Shown: piece after piece, positions 9,283 to 18,557 of the stretch
Layout of the letters: each line of letters opens with the position of its first letter
Numbering within the stretch: position 1 is the stretch's first letter
Assembly: GCA_016840085.1 (NCBI GenBank)
Contig: JAEOTA010000018.1
Coordinates: 124,001 to 188,000, forward strand
DNA length: 64,000 nucleotides
Source: Promethearchaeota archaeon
Lineage (GTDB): Archaea > Asgardarchaeota > Lokiarchaeia > Sigyniarchaeales > SOKP01
Direction: 5' to 3'
Position numbers and translations under genes: made by a program
Notes under the pieces: model-generated
Seen by the model: the letters and a program-made list of their open reading frames with translations, nothing else
Database searches by the model: none
Told to the model about the DNA's origin: nothing

Positions 9283-10239
9283 ATTAAGGTACTTCTCTTC
9301 GGACCTGCTGGGGCGGGTAAAACATCACTTATGAGAACTACTTGCTTAGGATATAATTTCATGAAAGTTTTAAATCTAAAACCAACAAAAGGAGTTTCAA
9401 GAGAAAATTTCATATTTAGAGGGATTTTAGAATTATCGATATGGGATCTTGGAGGTCAAGAACGGTATTTAGAACGTTATTTCTCTGAATCACGACGCGA
9501 ATTAATATTTTCAGAAGTTGCTACTGCTGTTTTTATGGTTGATTCTGCTTCTGTGAACCCAGAAGTACGAGATGTTTTTGATAATTTTTTGAATTTTTTG
9601 TTTGAATTTTCTCCTAAAATAGATCAAGTTTATGTGTTATTAAATAAAGTAGATTTACAAGAGTCAAAAGAAGATGATTTTTACCAAATTCTAACGAAAG
9701 ATTCAAGTGGAGAATTGATGGAAAAAATTTCCTTTACTCCTGTGTCAGTAAAAGAGGGAAGTGCTCAGCATAGACTAATTGAAATTTTAGATTATGAGAT
9801 CCAAAAAAATACTCTTTCAATGCAACGCTTAGGGAAAATTAGGCATTTATTAGATGAATTGAAAGTAAATACAATATCAGAATATCTTTTATTTAATCAA
9901 CCTGATGGGTTATTAATTTCATCTACTTTTGGAAAGTTTGATTCTAAACCGCTTCAATTTATGAAATTTGAGATTGGGACTTTAGATTCAAATATTTATA
10001 GTATTTATCAGCAAATTATGGAACTCCAAAACGTATCCGACCTTTCACCATTATCTTTGTCAACTGTTGTTTATGAATCTGAAAATTGTTGGATTCTAGT
10101 AAAAGAAGTTAGTAATGGAGCTGTTTTAATGGTTGTTACACGAAGTAAAGATCCTGAAGTTTTCTCAAGTGTAATGAATGCATTAACTGGAGAAACGTTT
10201 GAAAATTTAAAATTTTATTTAAAATCTTCTGAGTTTTGA
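9283..10239 (+). CDS. RagA/Gtr1-like small GTPase with C-terminal roadblock-type domain; ATT start
   Basis: The first ATG (9331) would remove the P-loop. The frame upstream encodes KVLLFGPAGAGKTSL, so translation must start earlier. There is no ATG/GTG/TTG; ATT 9283 sits seven bases after GGTGA and gives MKVLLFGPAGAGKT, a textbook GTPase N-terminus (318 residues). G1 is GPAGAGKT (7-14), Thr35 may be the switch I Thr, G3 is DLGGQ (55-59), G4 is NKVD (121-124). WDLGGQERYLERYFSE followed by a RELIFSEV stretch resembles Rag/Gtr1 proteins. The last ~140 residues have a longin/roadblock-like pattern, as in Gtr1/Rag C-terminal domains. In eukaryotes Rags signal amino-acid state at lysosomes; the archaeal role is unknown. 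Confidence 0.82.
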   Translation: MKVLLFGPAGAGKTSLMRTTCLGYNFMKVLNLKPTKGVSRENFIFRGILELSIWDLGGQERYLERYFSESRRELIFSEVATAVFMVDSASVNPEVRDVFDNFLNFLFEFSPKIDQVYVLLNKVDLQESKEDDFYQILTKDSSGELMEKISFTPVSVKEGSAQHRLIEILDYEIQKNTLSMQRLGKIRHLLDELKVNTISEYLLFNQPDGLLISSTFGKFDSKPLQFMKFEIGTLDSNIYSIYQQIMELQNVSDLSPLSLSTVVYESENCWILVKEVSNGAVLMVVTRSKDPEVFSSVMNALTGETFENLKFYLKSSEF

Positions 10240-10300
10240 ATATTTTACAAAAAATATCAAAAATAAAAAATAAAATTCTTTAAATTATTTTATTATTTGA

Positions 10301-11140
10301 TTATTGCTCTTTATCGTATAATCCTAATTTTGTTAAAAGATGCTGTTTAGTATGATGAGGTCTTCTTATAACAGTGTCATTGGATTTTTCAAGTTCCCGT
10401 GCTTCATCACACATTAAAGCTGCAGTTCTCATCATCTCATGTGCTGCGGCTAATAAAGGCATATACTCGGATTTTTCTTGTAGTTTAAAGCAAGCGGTTG
10501 CGGTAAGATTGGATACTGATGCTGCTAATTCAAAAGCGGCTATAGCTTTAGCTCTCGCATAAGGATTTGAGAATTTTGCAGCTTCAGTTGCTATAGTTGA
10601 GTTAATAAATATTTGAGGTAGAGTCAGCATTTTTCCCTCTAAAATATCTAAGATAACTTTATTCAATTCCTCTGCTATAACTTGTAATGCCCCAGTAATC
10701 GCAAGAACTTTTAATAAATCTGAATTATATATGCTCATTTCAATTGGATCGAGGAATGGTCTACGTGCTCCTATCATACTATCACAATTCACTAAAATAT
10801 AACCCATATTCTTTTCTTTAATTTCTTCAGTAGCTTTTTTTGCTGGAGCATCAGAAATTATAATGGTTGGAATATTGCCTGCTAAAGTACGTGCTTCTTT
10901 TGGACCTGGTAAAGCAGCATTCGGACTTGACATTAATATTAATTCAGGTTCAAATTCAAGTAATTTTTTCATAGTTTCTAAACATTCTTCAGGTGGATGC
11001 ATTTTTGCACCAGAGGTGACTTCTCTTACACTAATTCTCTTAGATTCCGCTCTTTCATCCATAAGAAAAGCAAGTAATAAAGATGATCCTATTGTCCCGT
11101 TCTTAAGGATACCAATACGTAAAATTTTATCTTCGCTCAT
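10301..11140 (-). CDS. mtd: F420-dependent methylene-H4MPT dehydrogenase
   Basis: The 279-residue product reduces methenyl-H4MPT with F420H2 to methylene-H4MPT in the cytoplasm. It matches Mtd along its length: LRIGILKNGTIGSSLLL at the N-terminus, VREVTSGAKM, LILMSSPNAALPGPKEAR (about 67-84), PTIIISDAPAKK and a region IGARRPFLDPIEMSIYN. There is no flavin or nucleotide-binding motif, as expected for this F420 enzyme. It is divergent from ftr (168 bases between starts), so the two C1 genes may share a control region. Together with mch it implies a working F420-linked C1 pathway. Confidence 0.95.
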   Translation of the reverse strand: MSEDKILRIGILKNGTIGSSLLLAFLMDERAESKRISVREVTSGAKMHPPEECLETMKKLLEFEPELILMSSPNAALPGPKEARTLAGNIPTIIISDAPAKKATEEIKEKNMGYILVNCDSMIGARRPFLDPIEMSIYNSDLLKVLAITGALQVIAEELNKVILDILEGKMLTLPQIFINSTIATEAAKFSNPYARAKAIAAFELAASVSNLTATACFKLQEKSEYMPLLAAAHEMMRTAALMCDEARELEKSNDTVIRRPHHTKQHLLTKLGLYDKEQ

Positions 11141-11307
11141 TATTTATCACTTGATTTATAATTTCAATTTTAAAATTAATAATATAATCCATACAATTTT
11201 ACAATATTTTTAATTTTTTTTCAAACTTTTATATTAAATAGAACTCTATTAGTTAATACTTCAATTAAAAATTATATTAAAAAAAGATAAGAAGAGTTAT
11301 AAAGAAA

Positions 11308-12219
11308 ATGGAATTAAATGGTGTTGAGATTGAAGATACATTCTGTGAAGCTTTTGGGGCATTTTTTACAAGAATAGTAGTAACAGCAAAAAATGAGAAA
11401 TGGGCTACCATAGTTGCCCAGGAAGCAACGGGTTATGGTACATCAACAATAGGCTGCGATGCTGAAGCTGGAATTGATATGTTTTTACCTTCGCAAAATA
11501 CCCCTGATAACCGTCCAGGTGTAGTTTTAATGTTTTTTAAAAACAAAAAAGATGAGATGAGTCTAGTTTTAACCCATCGAATTGGTGAATGTATTCTAAC
11601 TTGTCCTACAACTGCATGTTTTGATGCTTTAAGTGATTCTCTTGATTCTTCCAAGGAATTTGAAATAAAAACTGGTAATAATTTAAAATTTTTTGGTGAT
11701 GGATTCCAAGAAAAAATTGAGGGGGCTTATCAGTTTCCAAGTTGGAAAATTCCTATTATGAGTGGAGAATTTATAATACAAGATTCATTCAAAGTTGGGA
11801 AAGGAATAGCCGGGGGTAATTTTTTAATAATTGGAAAAGACCACGATTCTACCCTAGAAGCTGCTGAGAAAGCAATTGAGGCAATAAAAGAGATAGAGAA
11901 CGTTATTACTCCTTTTCCTGGAGGAATTGTATCATCAGGATCTAAAGTTGGTTCAAAATATGATTTTATGCGGGCTTCTACCAATCAAGCATATTGTCCA
12001 ACATTGAAAACTAAAGTAGAAGATTCTGAATTAAGAGATGGAGATAATTGCGTTTATGAAATTGTACTTGATGGGGCTACTGAAGAGGCTATTAAGAAAG
12101 CAATGAAATTAGGGATTCAAGCAGCTGTAAAAGTCCCAGGCGTAAATCGAATCACAGCAGGTAATTATGGGGGAAACCTAGGTAAATATCAATACAAACT
12201 TTATGATATTCTAGGATAA
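11308..12219 (+). CDS. ftr: Formylmethanofuran:H4MPT formyltransferase
   Basis: This 303-residue protein transfers the formyl group from formylmethanofuran to H4MPT. It opens with the family sequence MELNGVEIEDTFCEAFGAFF and RIVVTAKNEKWA, followed by ATGYGTSTIGCDAEAGID (about 40-57), PDNRPGVVLMFF and CILTCPTTACFDAL. The C-terminal half has GGNFLIIG, VITPFPGGIVSSGSK and VNRITAGNYGGNLGKY. Length is standard (about 297). It is divergent from mtd. The formylmethanofuran dehydrogenase and methylene-H4MPT reductase genes are not in this window. Confidence 0.95.
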   Translation: MELNGVEIEDTFCEAFGAFFTRIVVTAKNEKWATIVAQEATGYGTSTIGCDAEAGIDMFLPSQNTPDNRPGVVLMFFKNKKDEMSLVLTHRIGECILTCPTTACFDALSDSLDSSKEFEIKTGNNLKFFGDGFQEKIEGAYQFPSWKIPIMSGEFIIQDSFKVGKGIAGGNFLIIGKDHDSTLEAAEKAIEAIKEIENVITPFPGGIVSSGSKVGSKYDFMRASTNQAYCPTLKTKVEDSELRDGDNCVYEIVLDGATEEAIKKAMKLGIQAAVKVPGVNRITAGNYGGNLGKYQYKLYDILG

Positions 12220-12272
12220 ATATTGAATTATTGGAATTAACATTAAAGAAAAAGATATCTATTTCTCTTTTA

Positions 12273-13976
12273 TTACAATTTCCTTTTTATTTTTCGCTTA
12301 GGAATTTTTTCTTTTTCCTCTTTTTCTTCCAACTCTTTAGTTTCTTCTTTCTCAATTTCTTCTTTAACTTGTTTTTGCTTTTCTTTTTTCTTAATTGTAG
12401 ACTTTTTAGTAGTTTCTTTTGTCTTTTTGGGCTTGATTTCTTCAGATTTTATGAATTTCGACTTGAAATATTTATATATTATCCCTATGCTAGCAACAAT
12501 TCCTAAAAGTAATCCTATTGAAAAAGTAATCCAAGGTGTATAAGGGCTTATAACATCTGGGATAATCCTTATCGCTTGAGGTGCCATATCATAATCATCA
12601 ATAAGACTTGTGATAGCGCCATCAGAATCAATGACATATATATAAACATACCAAATCCCAGATATTAAATCAACAGTCCGTATTGTAATTTTTGTATCAT
12701 TAACATTATAGGCGCGTGTAATGTTAAACCATTTATTCTTTGCTCCTAGAAGCGCAACTTTAATGAATGCTATTCCTTCTATATCAGATACGTTAAAAGT
12801 GAATATTAAATCTTTACCGTACAATAATGAGATACTTTCATTCCTAGAAAGCCCATTGATTTTATAACTATGTATCTTAGGCATATTATTTTTTACTGTA
12901 AGAAACGTTAAAAATGAACTAGATCCTCCCTTTGGATCTTCTGCGCTAATATTGACATTATGTCTCCCTAAGGCAAAATCCGCAGGGATTGAAAAAGTAC
13001 CTTTATATGTTTCATTCTCTCGATGACTTAATGATACTAAAGGAAGAGTTCTACCAGTTGGATCTTCAATAGTAGTGGATATTGATAAACTTTCAGGTTT
13101 ACTTTCAATATCAGTTACATTTAGTGAAATAGTACACTCTTCAGTTCTATAGACTATTTCTGGAGAGAACTCAATCGACTCTCTTATTATATTAGGATTG
13201 GAGTTAAAAATCTTAAAAGGAAAGTATGTTGCATATTTTTTTCCAGAAATGTCTGAAATATTTACTTTTATATAATAAATCTCATTTACTTGGCCGAAAG
13301 TCTCATTATTAATCTCAAAAGCAAATTGGAAAAGATTTCTTTCAAGATTAAAAAGATTTTTCTGTGTTGATTCATTCACGCTGTCTACAATAGTTATATT
13401 CCACCAGCGAAAATCATCATGACCACTGATATTAAGTAATACTAATTCTGCATATAAAGTATCCCCGATATAATATTCTGTGCTATTAAAATTCATCATA
13501 TAATTTGAACGAATAGTAAAATTAGAATAAGTTGTATGAGCATTTAAAAGTATATTGGTTTCATTAAAAATATAGAAACTTACATTTTGTAATCCTAAGG
13601 GAGCATTATATTCTGGTGTATATTCAACGTAGAATATATCATTACCAGCAGAAACCGTAGTGAAATTTTTAACAGTTCCATTAGTAAAAGAGATTTCCGT
13701 AAATGTGTAATTTGCATCTTTATATCCTGATGCATTAACCGTGATATTAATTGCTTCAAACAAACGATATACCTTGGATCTAGTTAGAATTATGGATGAA
13801 TAATTTAAAGAAGGTTCAGCTAATTTTGGGGTTTTATAATTCTCATTTTCTATATTATAATTTTCTTTATGAAGATCACTAGGTGTTTCAGTCATAATTG
13901 ATAGAACACTCGAGAAAATGCTAAATATTAAAAAAAAAGTAATAATTAACCTTATATATTGCCTATTCTTCATCAT
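12273..13976 (-). CDS. Surface protein: signal peptide, Ig-like repeats, TM anchor, charged tail
   Basis: The 567-residue protein begins with a signal sequence (IRLIITFFLIFSIFSSVLS), then about 430 residues of beta-rich, asparagine-rich extracellular sequence with several Ig/filamin-like repeats (FSPEIVYRTEECTISLNV; GRHNVNISAEDPKGGSS). Near residue 480 a single transmembrane helix (WITFSIGLLLGIVASIGIIY) leads to a cytoplasmic tail of alternating Lys/Glu blocks. Many N-x-S/T sites fit N-glycosylation. It starts four bases after the stop of the surface protein at 13980, so the two are one transcription unit and probably partners on the envelope. No catalytic domain is seen. Confidence 0.7.
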   Translation of the reverse strand: MMKNRQYIRLIITFFLIFSIFSSVLSIMTETPSDLHKENYNIENENYKTPKLAEPSLNYSSIILTRSKVYRLFEAINITVNASGYKDANYTFTEISFTNGTVKNFTTVSAGNDIFYVEYTPEYNAPLGLQNVSFYIFNETNILLNAHTTYSNFTIRSNYMMNFNSTEYYIGDTLYAELVLLNISGHDDFRWWNITIVDSVNESTQKNLFNLERNLFQFAFEINNETFGQVNEIYYIKVNISDISGKKYATYFPFKIFNSNPNIIRESIEFSPEIVYRTEECTISLNVTDIESKPESLSISTTIEDPTGRTLPLVSLSHRENETYKGTFSIPADFALGRHNVNISAEDPKGGSSSFLTFLTVKNNMPKIHSYKINGLSRNESISLLYGKDLIFTFNVSDIEGIAFIKVALLGAKNKWFNITRAYNVNDTKITIRTVDLISGIWYVYIYVIDSDGAITSLIDDYDMAPQAIRIIPDVISPYTPWITFSIGLLLGIVASIGIIYKYFKSKFIKSEEIKPKKTKETTKKSTIKKKEKQKQVKEEIEKEETKELEEKEEKEKIPKRKIKRKL

Positions 13977-13979
13977 CTC

Positions 13980-16838
13980 TCATCTTGTCAATTTTTTATG
14001 CTTTATTTCTTTATTTACAAAATATAATATGATACCAATTGGTATTATGCTAGGAAGTAAATAAAAGATGATTAAATTAAAAATAGATAACTCCAAGTCT
14101 ACTTCAAAATAAAATTGGGCAATAACTCCTTCAGAGCTATCTTTTAATTCAACTTTATATATTTTTGTCCCAAATTCATAAGGATTGATGGTAGGTGTAA
14201 TTTTTTTTACAAGTCTATTTTCTCCATAAACAAATTCGTCTATATTGGTCTCTACTGGTTTACTATTGATATATAATGAAAAATTTTCAGGACTTTCTTT
14301 ATTATATTGTACTAAAATGATTAGATAAGCTGAAGCTCCTTGAGAAATTGCATTCGGAAATGAAACACTTATTATTTCGAATTTAGGTATTAGTTCTATA
14401 GTGAGAATTTCACTGTAATATACTGTTACGTTCTGTAAAATATTCATTTCAATTTCGAATGTATCATTTTTTACATTTTCAAGTGTTTTAAGAAAGAAAG
14501 ATACTGTTTTAATTTCGTTCTCTAGTAAAGTCTCTTCCTTAATATAGGGCTCAATTACACCAGGTTTTGTACCTGAAAAACTCACGTTTAATGACTGAGT
14601 AGCATTTGGTAAAAAGTTAATTAAATCAAATGAAACATAAATATTATCTCCACTAACAACTCTACTTTCATATACTAAATTTTCGTAATCAAATGAATAA
14701 CCAATTTCTATAACTTTCCTAACATTTAGATAAAGTACATTTCCTTTCTTGATCTTAAAAAATATTTCACTAGAGCCTGGAATAGCTCCCACTTTAGCAG
14801 TTAGATTGAAATAGATTGTAATTTCTTCTAAAGAAGTGAAATAAATTTCTTGTGAAGGGGACGTTATTATATCTTCCCCCTCTAAATATGCTGTTAAGGT
14901 GAGATTATCTTTTCGTGTATAATTTACCGTAAGAGACACATTTACTTCTGGTCCTTGGTATATAATACTGCCTAAGCCCTCAATTGTTTTATTTATAACT
15001 CCAGATATGACATTGAAGCGTTTTAAGTTTTCAGCCATACCAAAATATGATTTGTTAGCCCAAATATATAGAGAATAACCATCTCCTATTGGTAAAGTTT
15101 CCTCAATATCATAAATGAATGTATGATTAGTAGCAGGACTAGTTATTTGATGCTCAAACATATTTAAATAAGTTCCATTTGGATATTTCAAAATGTAATT
15201 TATGGAAGCATCTGTTATATTATAACTTACTGTAAACGGTACATAAGAATTATCAGAACGATTGAAATAATAATCTCTATTTATGAATGAATAAGTTGAT
15301 GTTAAATTCAGAACATCTTGATTAAATATATAATTTGGAATTTCCTTAGATATATTATATTCTGAGATGAGAACCATACTACTATAAATTTCAGCAGCTT
15401 TTAAGAATGTTTCGCATAATTTCAAATTTGAATTAAAGTTTTTATTACCATCAGTTTGGGAAAAGTTATATGCCCCATTTATACTATCGAAAAAATGATT
15501 ATCAATTGATTTTGAAACATTAATAGCTCTCTCATAATAAGTAAAATTACCTGTAACCTCGAATAGTTTTAAAGATGCACTCATCATCATTGCATTTGCT
15601 TTAAGGTCAAAATCCTTATCGATTAAATCCTGATCAATCCAATCAGGGTCTGAAGAATAATTATAATATAATTTCACAGTATCATTCCACAAATAAGTAT
15701 CAAGAGTATTATATATTTCAACTGCTTTGTCATAATAAGTAGAAGTTTCATTCATACCTGTTTCGATCCAATATTCTAATAATGTAATTATTCCTAAAGC
15801 ATTTACACTTAAATGATATTCTTTTTGTCCACTTCCATCTGTAGTCCAATCTTCATCAGCATTATGATAAAAAGCTCCACTACCCCACATATTGTAGGGT
15901 GTTCCCAATAATAGGGCGTCCATTGTTTGATTTGCTAATTCATATACTCTTTCTTTTATATTGTTATCATCATCCAAATCGAATTGTTCATAAACTCTAT
16001 GAATTAGCAAATTTGCTAAAATACTATACAAATTGCTTTCTGTATATTTTTGGGTAGTTGAATTATGGTGATAAAATCCTTTATAATGAGTGGGGAACCT
16101 ATCATCCCAAAACTCAGATGAGTTTATTAACGAGAACATCTCTTCAATTGAAATCTTTGGCGTTGTATTATTTATTGAGATATCTTCAATATTATCACCA
16201 ATATTTTCAATCAATAAGAAAATTGGTAGTAGATTGTCAATAAGATATCTATTATTATCTTTTACTTCACCTGTGCTATTATCAATTGATCTTACAAATC
16301 CATATTTGAATTGAGCAATATCATCTTTATACCATAAAGGAGTTGATTTTAAATCTAAATATATATCAAATGTTTCAGTTTGGCTAATTTCTGTTTTCAT
16401 CAATGTTTTATAGAGAAGTAGATTATCTTCGGCATAAATTGTATCATCTGTTATGGTTCCATTAACATCCCCATATCTATAATATGTGAAAATATTAAGA
16501 TCTAAACTAGATTTATAATTATCATCAAAAAATTGACGCATCAGATCTATATTCTTAGTAAAAGGGATTTGAAGCATTGATGTATCTGTTGAAGGGATAG
16601 GATTATTCTGATTAAATTCAGACGTATTTTCGTTTTCATTATTTAACTGGTCATTAGAATCATTTATTTGGTTAAAAGAATCACTAATATAGAGAAAATT
16701 CAGAAAAATTATTAGAATGAAAAATAAACATAGTAAAATCTTTAAGTATTGGCTTTTTTGCCTTTTTTTTTCCCCAAGAGCTGCAAAATTAAAAAATCTC
16801 ATTTTAGCTTGAATAAGACTATTAATATATTGTATCAA
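13980..16838 (-). CDS. Large surface protein with alpha/alpha-toroid domain and C-terminal TM anchor
   Basis: This 952-residue protein has an N-terminal hydrophobic segment after a basic stretch (LKILLCLFFILIIFLNFLYI) and a C-terminal TM helix (FNLIIFYLLPSIIPIGIILY) ending in Lys/Arg. Residues from about 190 to 480 are helical with repeats of the six-hairpin glycosidase kind: ILANLLIHRVYEQFD, LGIITLLEYWIETGM, YDKAVEIYNTLDTYLW, ANAMMMSASLKLFEVTG, YYERAINVSKSID. The rest is beta-rich with many N-x-T/S sites. It may bind or cut surface glycans, but I see no catalytic acid I can assign. First gene of a two-gene unit. ATG 16838 is kept; ATG 16802 (MRFFNF) is also possible. Confidence 0.65.
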   Translation of the reverse strand: MIQYINSLIQAKMRFFNFAALGEKKRQKSQYLKILLCLFFILIIFLNFLYISDSFNQINDSNDQLNNENENTSEFNQNNPIPSTDTSMLQIPFTKNIDLMRQFFDDNYKSSLDLNIFTYYRYGDVNGTITDDTIYAEDNLLLYKTLMKTEISQTETFDIYLDLKSTPLWYKDDIAQFKYGFVRSIDNSTGEVKDNNRYLIDNLLPIFLLIENIGDNIEDISINNTTPKISIEEMFSLINSSEFWDDRFPTHYKGFYHHNSTTQKYTESNLYSILANLLIHRVYEQFDLDDDNNIKERVYELANQTMDALLLGTPYNMWGSGAFYHNADEDWTTDGSGQKEYHLSVNALGIITLLEYWIETGMNETSTYYDKAVEIYNTLDTYLWNDTVKLYYNYSSDPDWIDQDLIDKDFDLKANAMMMSASLKLFEVTGNFTYYERAINVSKSIDNHFFDSINGAYNFSQTDGNKNFNSNLKLCETFLKAAEIYSSMVLISEYNISKEIPNYIFNQDVLNLTSTYSFINRDYYFNRSDNSYVPFTVSYNITDASINYILKYPNGTYLNMFEHQITSPATNHTFIYDIEETLPIGDGYSLYIWANKSYFGMAENLKRFNVISGVINKTIEGLGSIIYQGPEVNVSLTVNYTRKDNLTLTAYLEGEDIITSPSQEIYFTSLEEITIYFNLTAKVGAIPGSSEIFFKIKKGNVLYLNVRKVIEIGYSFDYENLVYESRVVSGDNIYVSFDLINFLPNATQSLNVSFSGTKPGVIEPYIKEETLLENEIKTVSFFLKTLENVKNDTFEIEMNILQNVTVYYSEILTIELIPKFEIISVSFPNAISQGASAYLIILVQYNKESPENFSLYINSKPVETNIDEFVYGENRLVKKITPTINPYEFGTKIYKVELKDSSEGVIAQFYFEVDLELSIFNLIIFYLLPSIIPIGIILYFVNKEIKHKKLTR

Positions 16839-16914
16839 AAGTTTTATTTTAGAATTATATTTTTAAAAAATCCTTCTCTTTAAAATTTTTTTAGAAGGTA
16901 GCTCAAAAAACATA

Positions 16915-18432
16915 TTATTTAGTAAAATTGATATTATTATGTTCTTCTTGCTTCTTTTTAATAATTTCAGAAAGATCTGAGATTTTTACTCTCATCTGTT
17001 CCATTGAATCACGGTCTCTAATTGTTACCGTATTATCTTCTATAGAATCATAATCGATTGTAATGCAATATGGAGTTCCCAGTTCGTCTTGCCTTCGATA
17101 TCGTTTTCCTATAGAACCTGTTGCATCAAAGAAGGAACCAATACGATTTTCCAATAATTCTCGATGCACCTTTAAAGCTAATTTTCTTATGTTTTCTTTA
17201 TTTCTAACGAGGGGAAATACTGCCACAGTATTTGGTGCTAAATTTGGATTTATCTTTAGAATTAATCTTCCCTCTTCAACATTAAAAGTAGATTCGAGTA
17301 AAGTATAAATAATTCTATCGATCCCAAACGCGATTTCAAGAACTTGGGGTATTTCCTTTACGGTCGGGTCGACACCCATACTTACTTCAAAATTTTGTTT
17401 TGAATATTCGGCATGTCTTTTCAAGTCATAATCAGTCCTATCATGTATCCCACATATCTCAACCCATCCATATTGCATTGTTTTAATTTCTAAATCCCAC
17501 GCATCATCAGCATAATGAGCTCGTTCATTAAGAGAATGCTGCCTAAATCGAATTAATTCTTCAGGAATACCTAAAATTTTTGTAAGATAATAAGACACAT
17601 AAAGACAATATGCATAAGCAGGTTTTTTAAGAATTTTATCTATGATAGCTTTTTCAAGAGAAATAAGATTTGGCTTGTTAATACCATTTTCTTGGAGTTT
17701 CCAATCTAAAAGTGGTAATGCATTATTCTTTACTTCTTCGTAATCTTCATATTCCATTTCTTGTTCTCTACTGATAAATATTTGAAGTTCGAATTGATCA
17801 AATGACCTCATTCGGAGAACTCCTTGTCTAGGTGAGATTTCATTTCTATAAGCTTTACCATATTGGTAAATTTTGATAGGATATTGCCTACGCGCATCTT
17901 GATCCAAGCGATTGAAAAGTAAATATGTAGTTGTTGCTGTTTCAGGGCGTAAATAAGCAATAACATTATTTCCCACAGAGGTTTTCAACATCAAATTATA
18001 TTCTTCAATTTTTTGCATACTATTTCCGCATTTGGGGCAAATTAATTTATGTTTTTTAATTAGTTTCTCCATTTCCTCAAATGACAAACCATCAACCATA
18101 AGATCAGGAAGATTTTCTTGAAGAAATTTATCTGCTCGATATAATGTATTGCATTTAATACACCTCATTACTGGATCAATAAATCTTTCTAAGTGCCCTG
18201 AAGCTTCCCAAACGATACTTGGCATGATTGTAGGGCACTCAACCTCTCCAAATCCAAAATATCGACATTCTTTTCTAAATAGAGCTAAGATATTATTTTT
18301 AAGTGCCATCCCTGCTGGACCATAGGAATAGAAACCTGCAAATCCTCCATAAATCTCTGGAGAAGGTCCCCACACGAATCCTCGGCGTTTTAGTAATGAA
18401 TTAAACGTATCAATGCTATTCTCGATTTTCAT
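16915..18432 (-). CDS. glyS: Glycyl-tRNA synthetase, archaeal/eukaryotic alpha2 type
   Basis: The 505-residue class II synthetase charges tRNA-Gly. It opens with the GlyRS fingerprint KRRGFVWGPSPEIYGG and GFYSYGPAG, followed by IMPSIVWEASGHLERF. A zinc-type insertion carries CIKC and CPKC pairs. Motif 2 is AYRNEISPRQGVLRMRSFDQFE (quoted in part: RNEISPRQG, MRSFDQFE) and motif 3 is EIAFGIDRIIYTLLE. The C-terminal anticodon domain begins near VAVFPLVRNK. The alpha2 form without a bacterial beta subunit fits an archaeon. It lies upstream of the surface-protein pair but is probably transcribed separately. Confidence 0.95.
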   Translation of the reverse strand: MKIENSIDTFNSLLKRRGFVWGPSPEIYGGFAGFYSYGPAGMALKNNILALFRKECRYFGFGEVECPTIMPSIVWEASGHLERFIDPVMRCIKCNTLYRADKFLQENLPDLMVDGLSFEEMEKLIKKHKLICPKCGNSMQKIEEYNLMLKTSVGNNVIAYLRPETATTTYLLFNRLDQDARRQYPIKIYQYGKAYRNEISPRQGVLRMRSFDQFELQIFISREQEMEYEDYEEVKNNALPLLDWKLQENGINKPNLISLEKAIIDKILKKPAYAYCLYVSYYLTKILGIPEELIRFRQHSLNERAHYADDAWDLEIKTMQYGWVEICGIHDRTDYDLKRHAEYSKQNFEVSMGVDPTVKEIPQVLEIAFGIDRIIYTLLESTFNVEEGRLILKINPNLAPNTVAVFPLVRNKENIRKLALKVHRELLENRIGSFFDATGSIGKRYRRQDELGTPYCITIDYDSIEDNTVTIRDRDSMEQMRVKISDLSEIIKKKQEEHNNINFTK

Positions 18433-18557
18433 ATAGATTTTAAAAGTAATTGATAATATTTGTATTTTAAGAATTACTCAAATTGAAATAAATTTTTATA
18501 CAACTAAAAGATAATAATATTATATTTTTTTAAAGTTAAAAAAAAAATTGATGAGAT

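Noticed and set aside
12231..12506. Phe/Leu-rich open frame on the plus strand
   Set aside because: It is the antisense of the Lys/Glu-rich tail of the surface protein; the poly-Phe pattern is a shadow of AAR codons.
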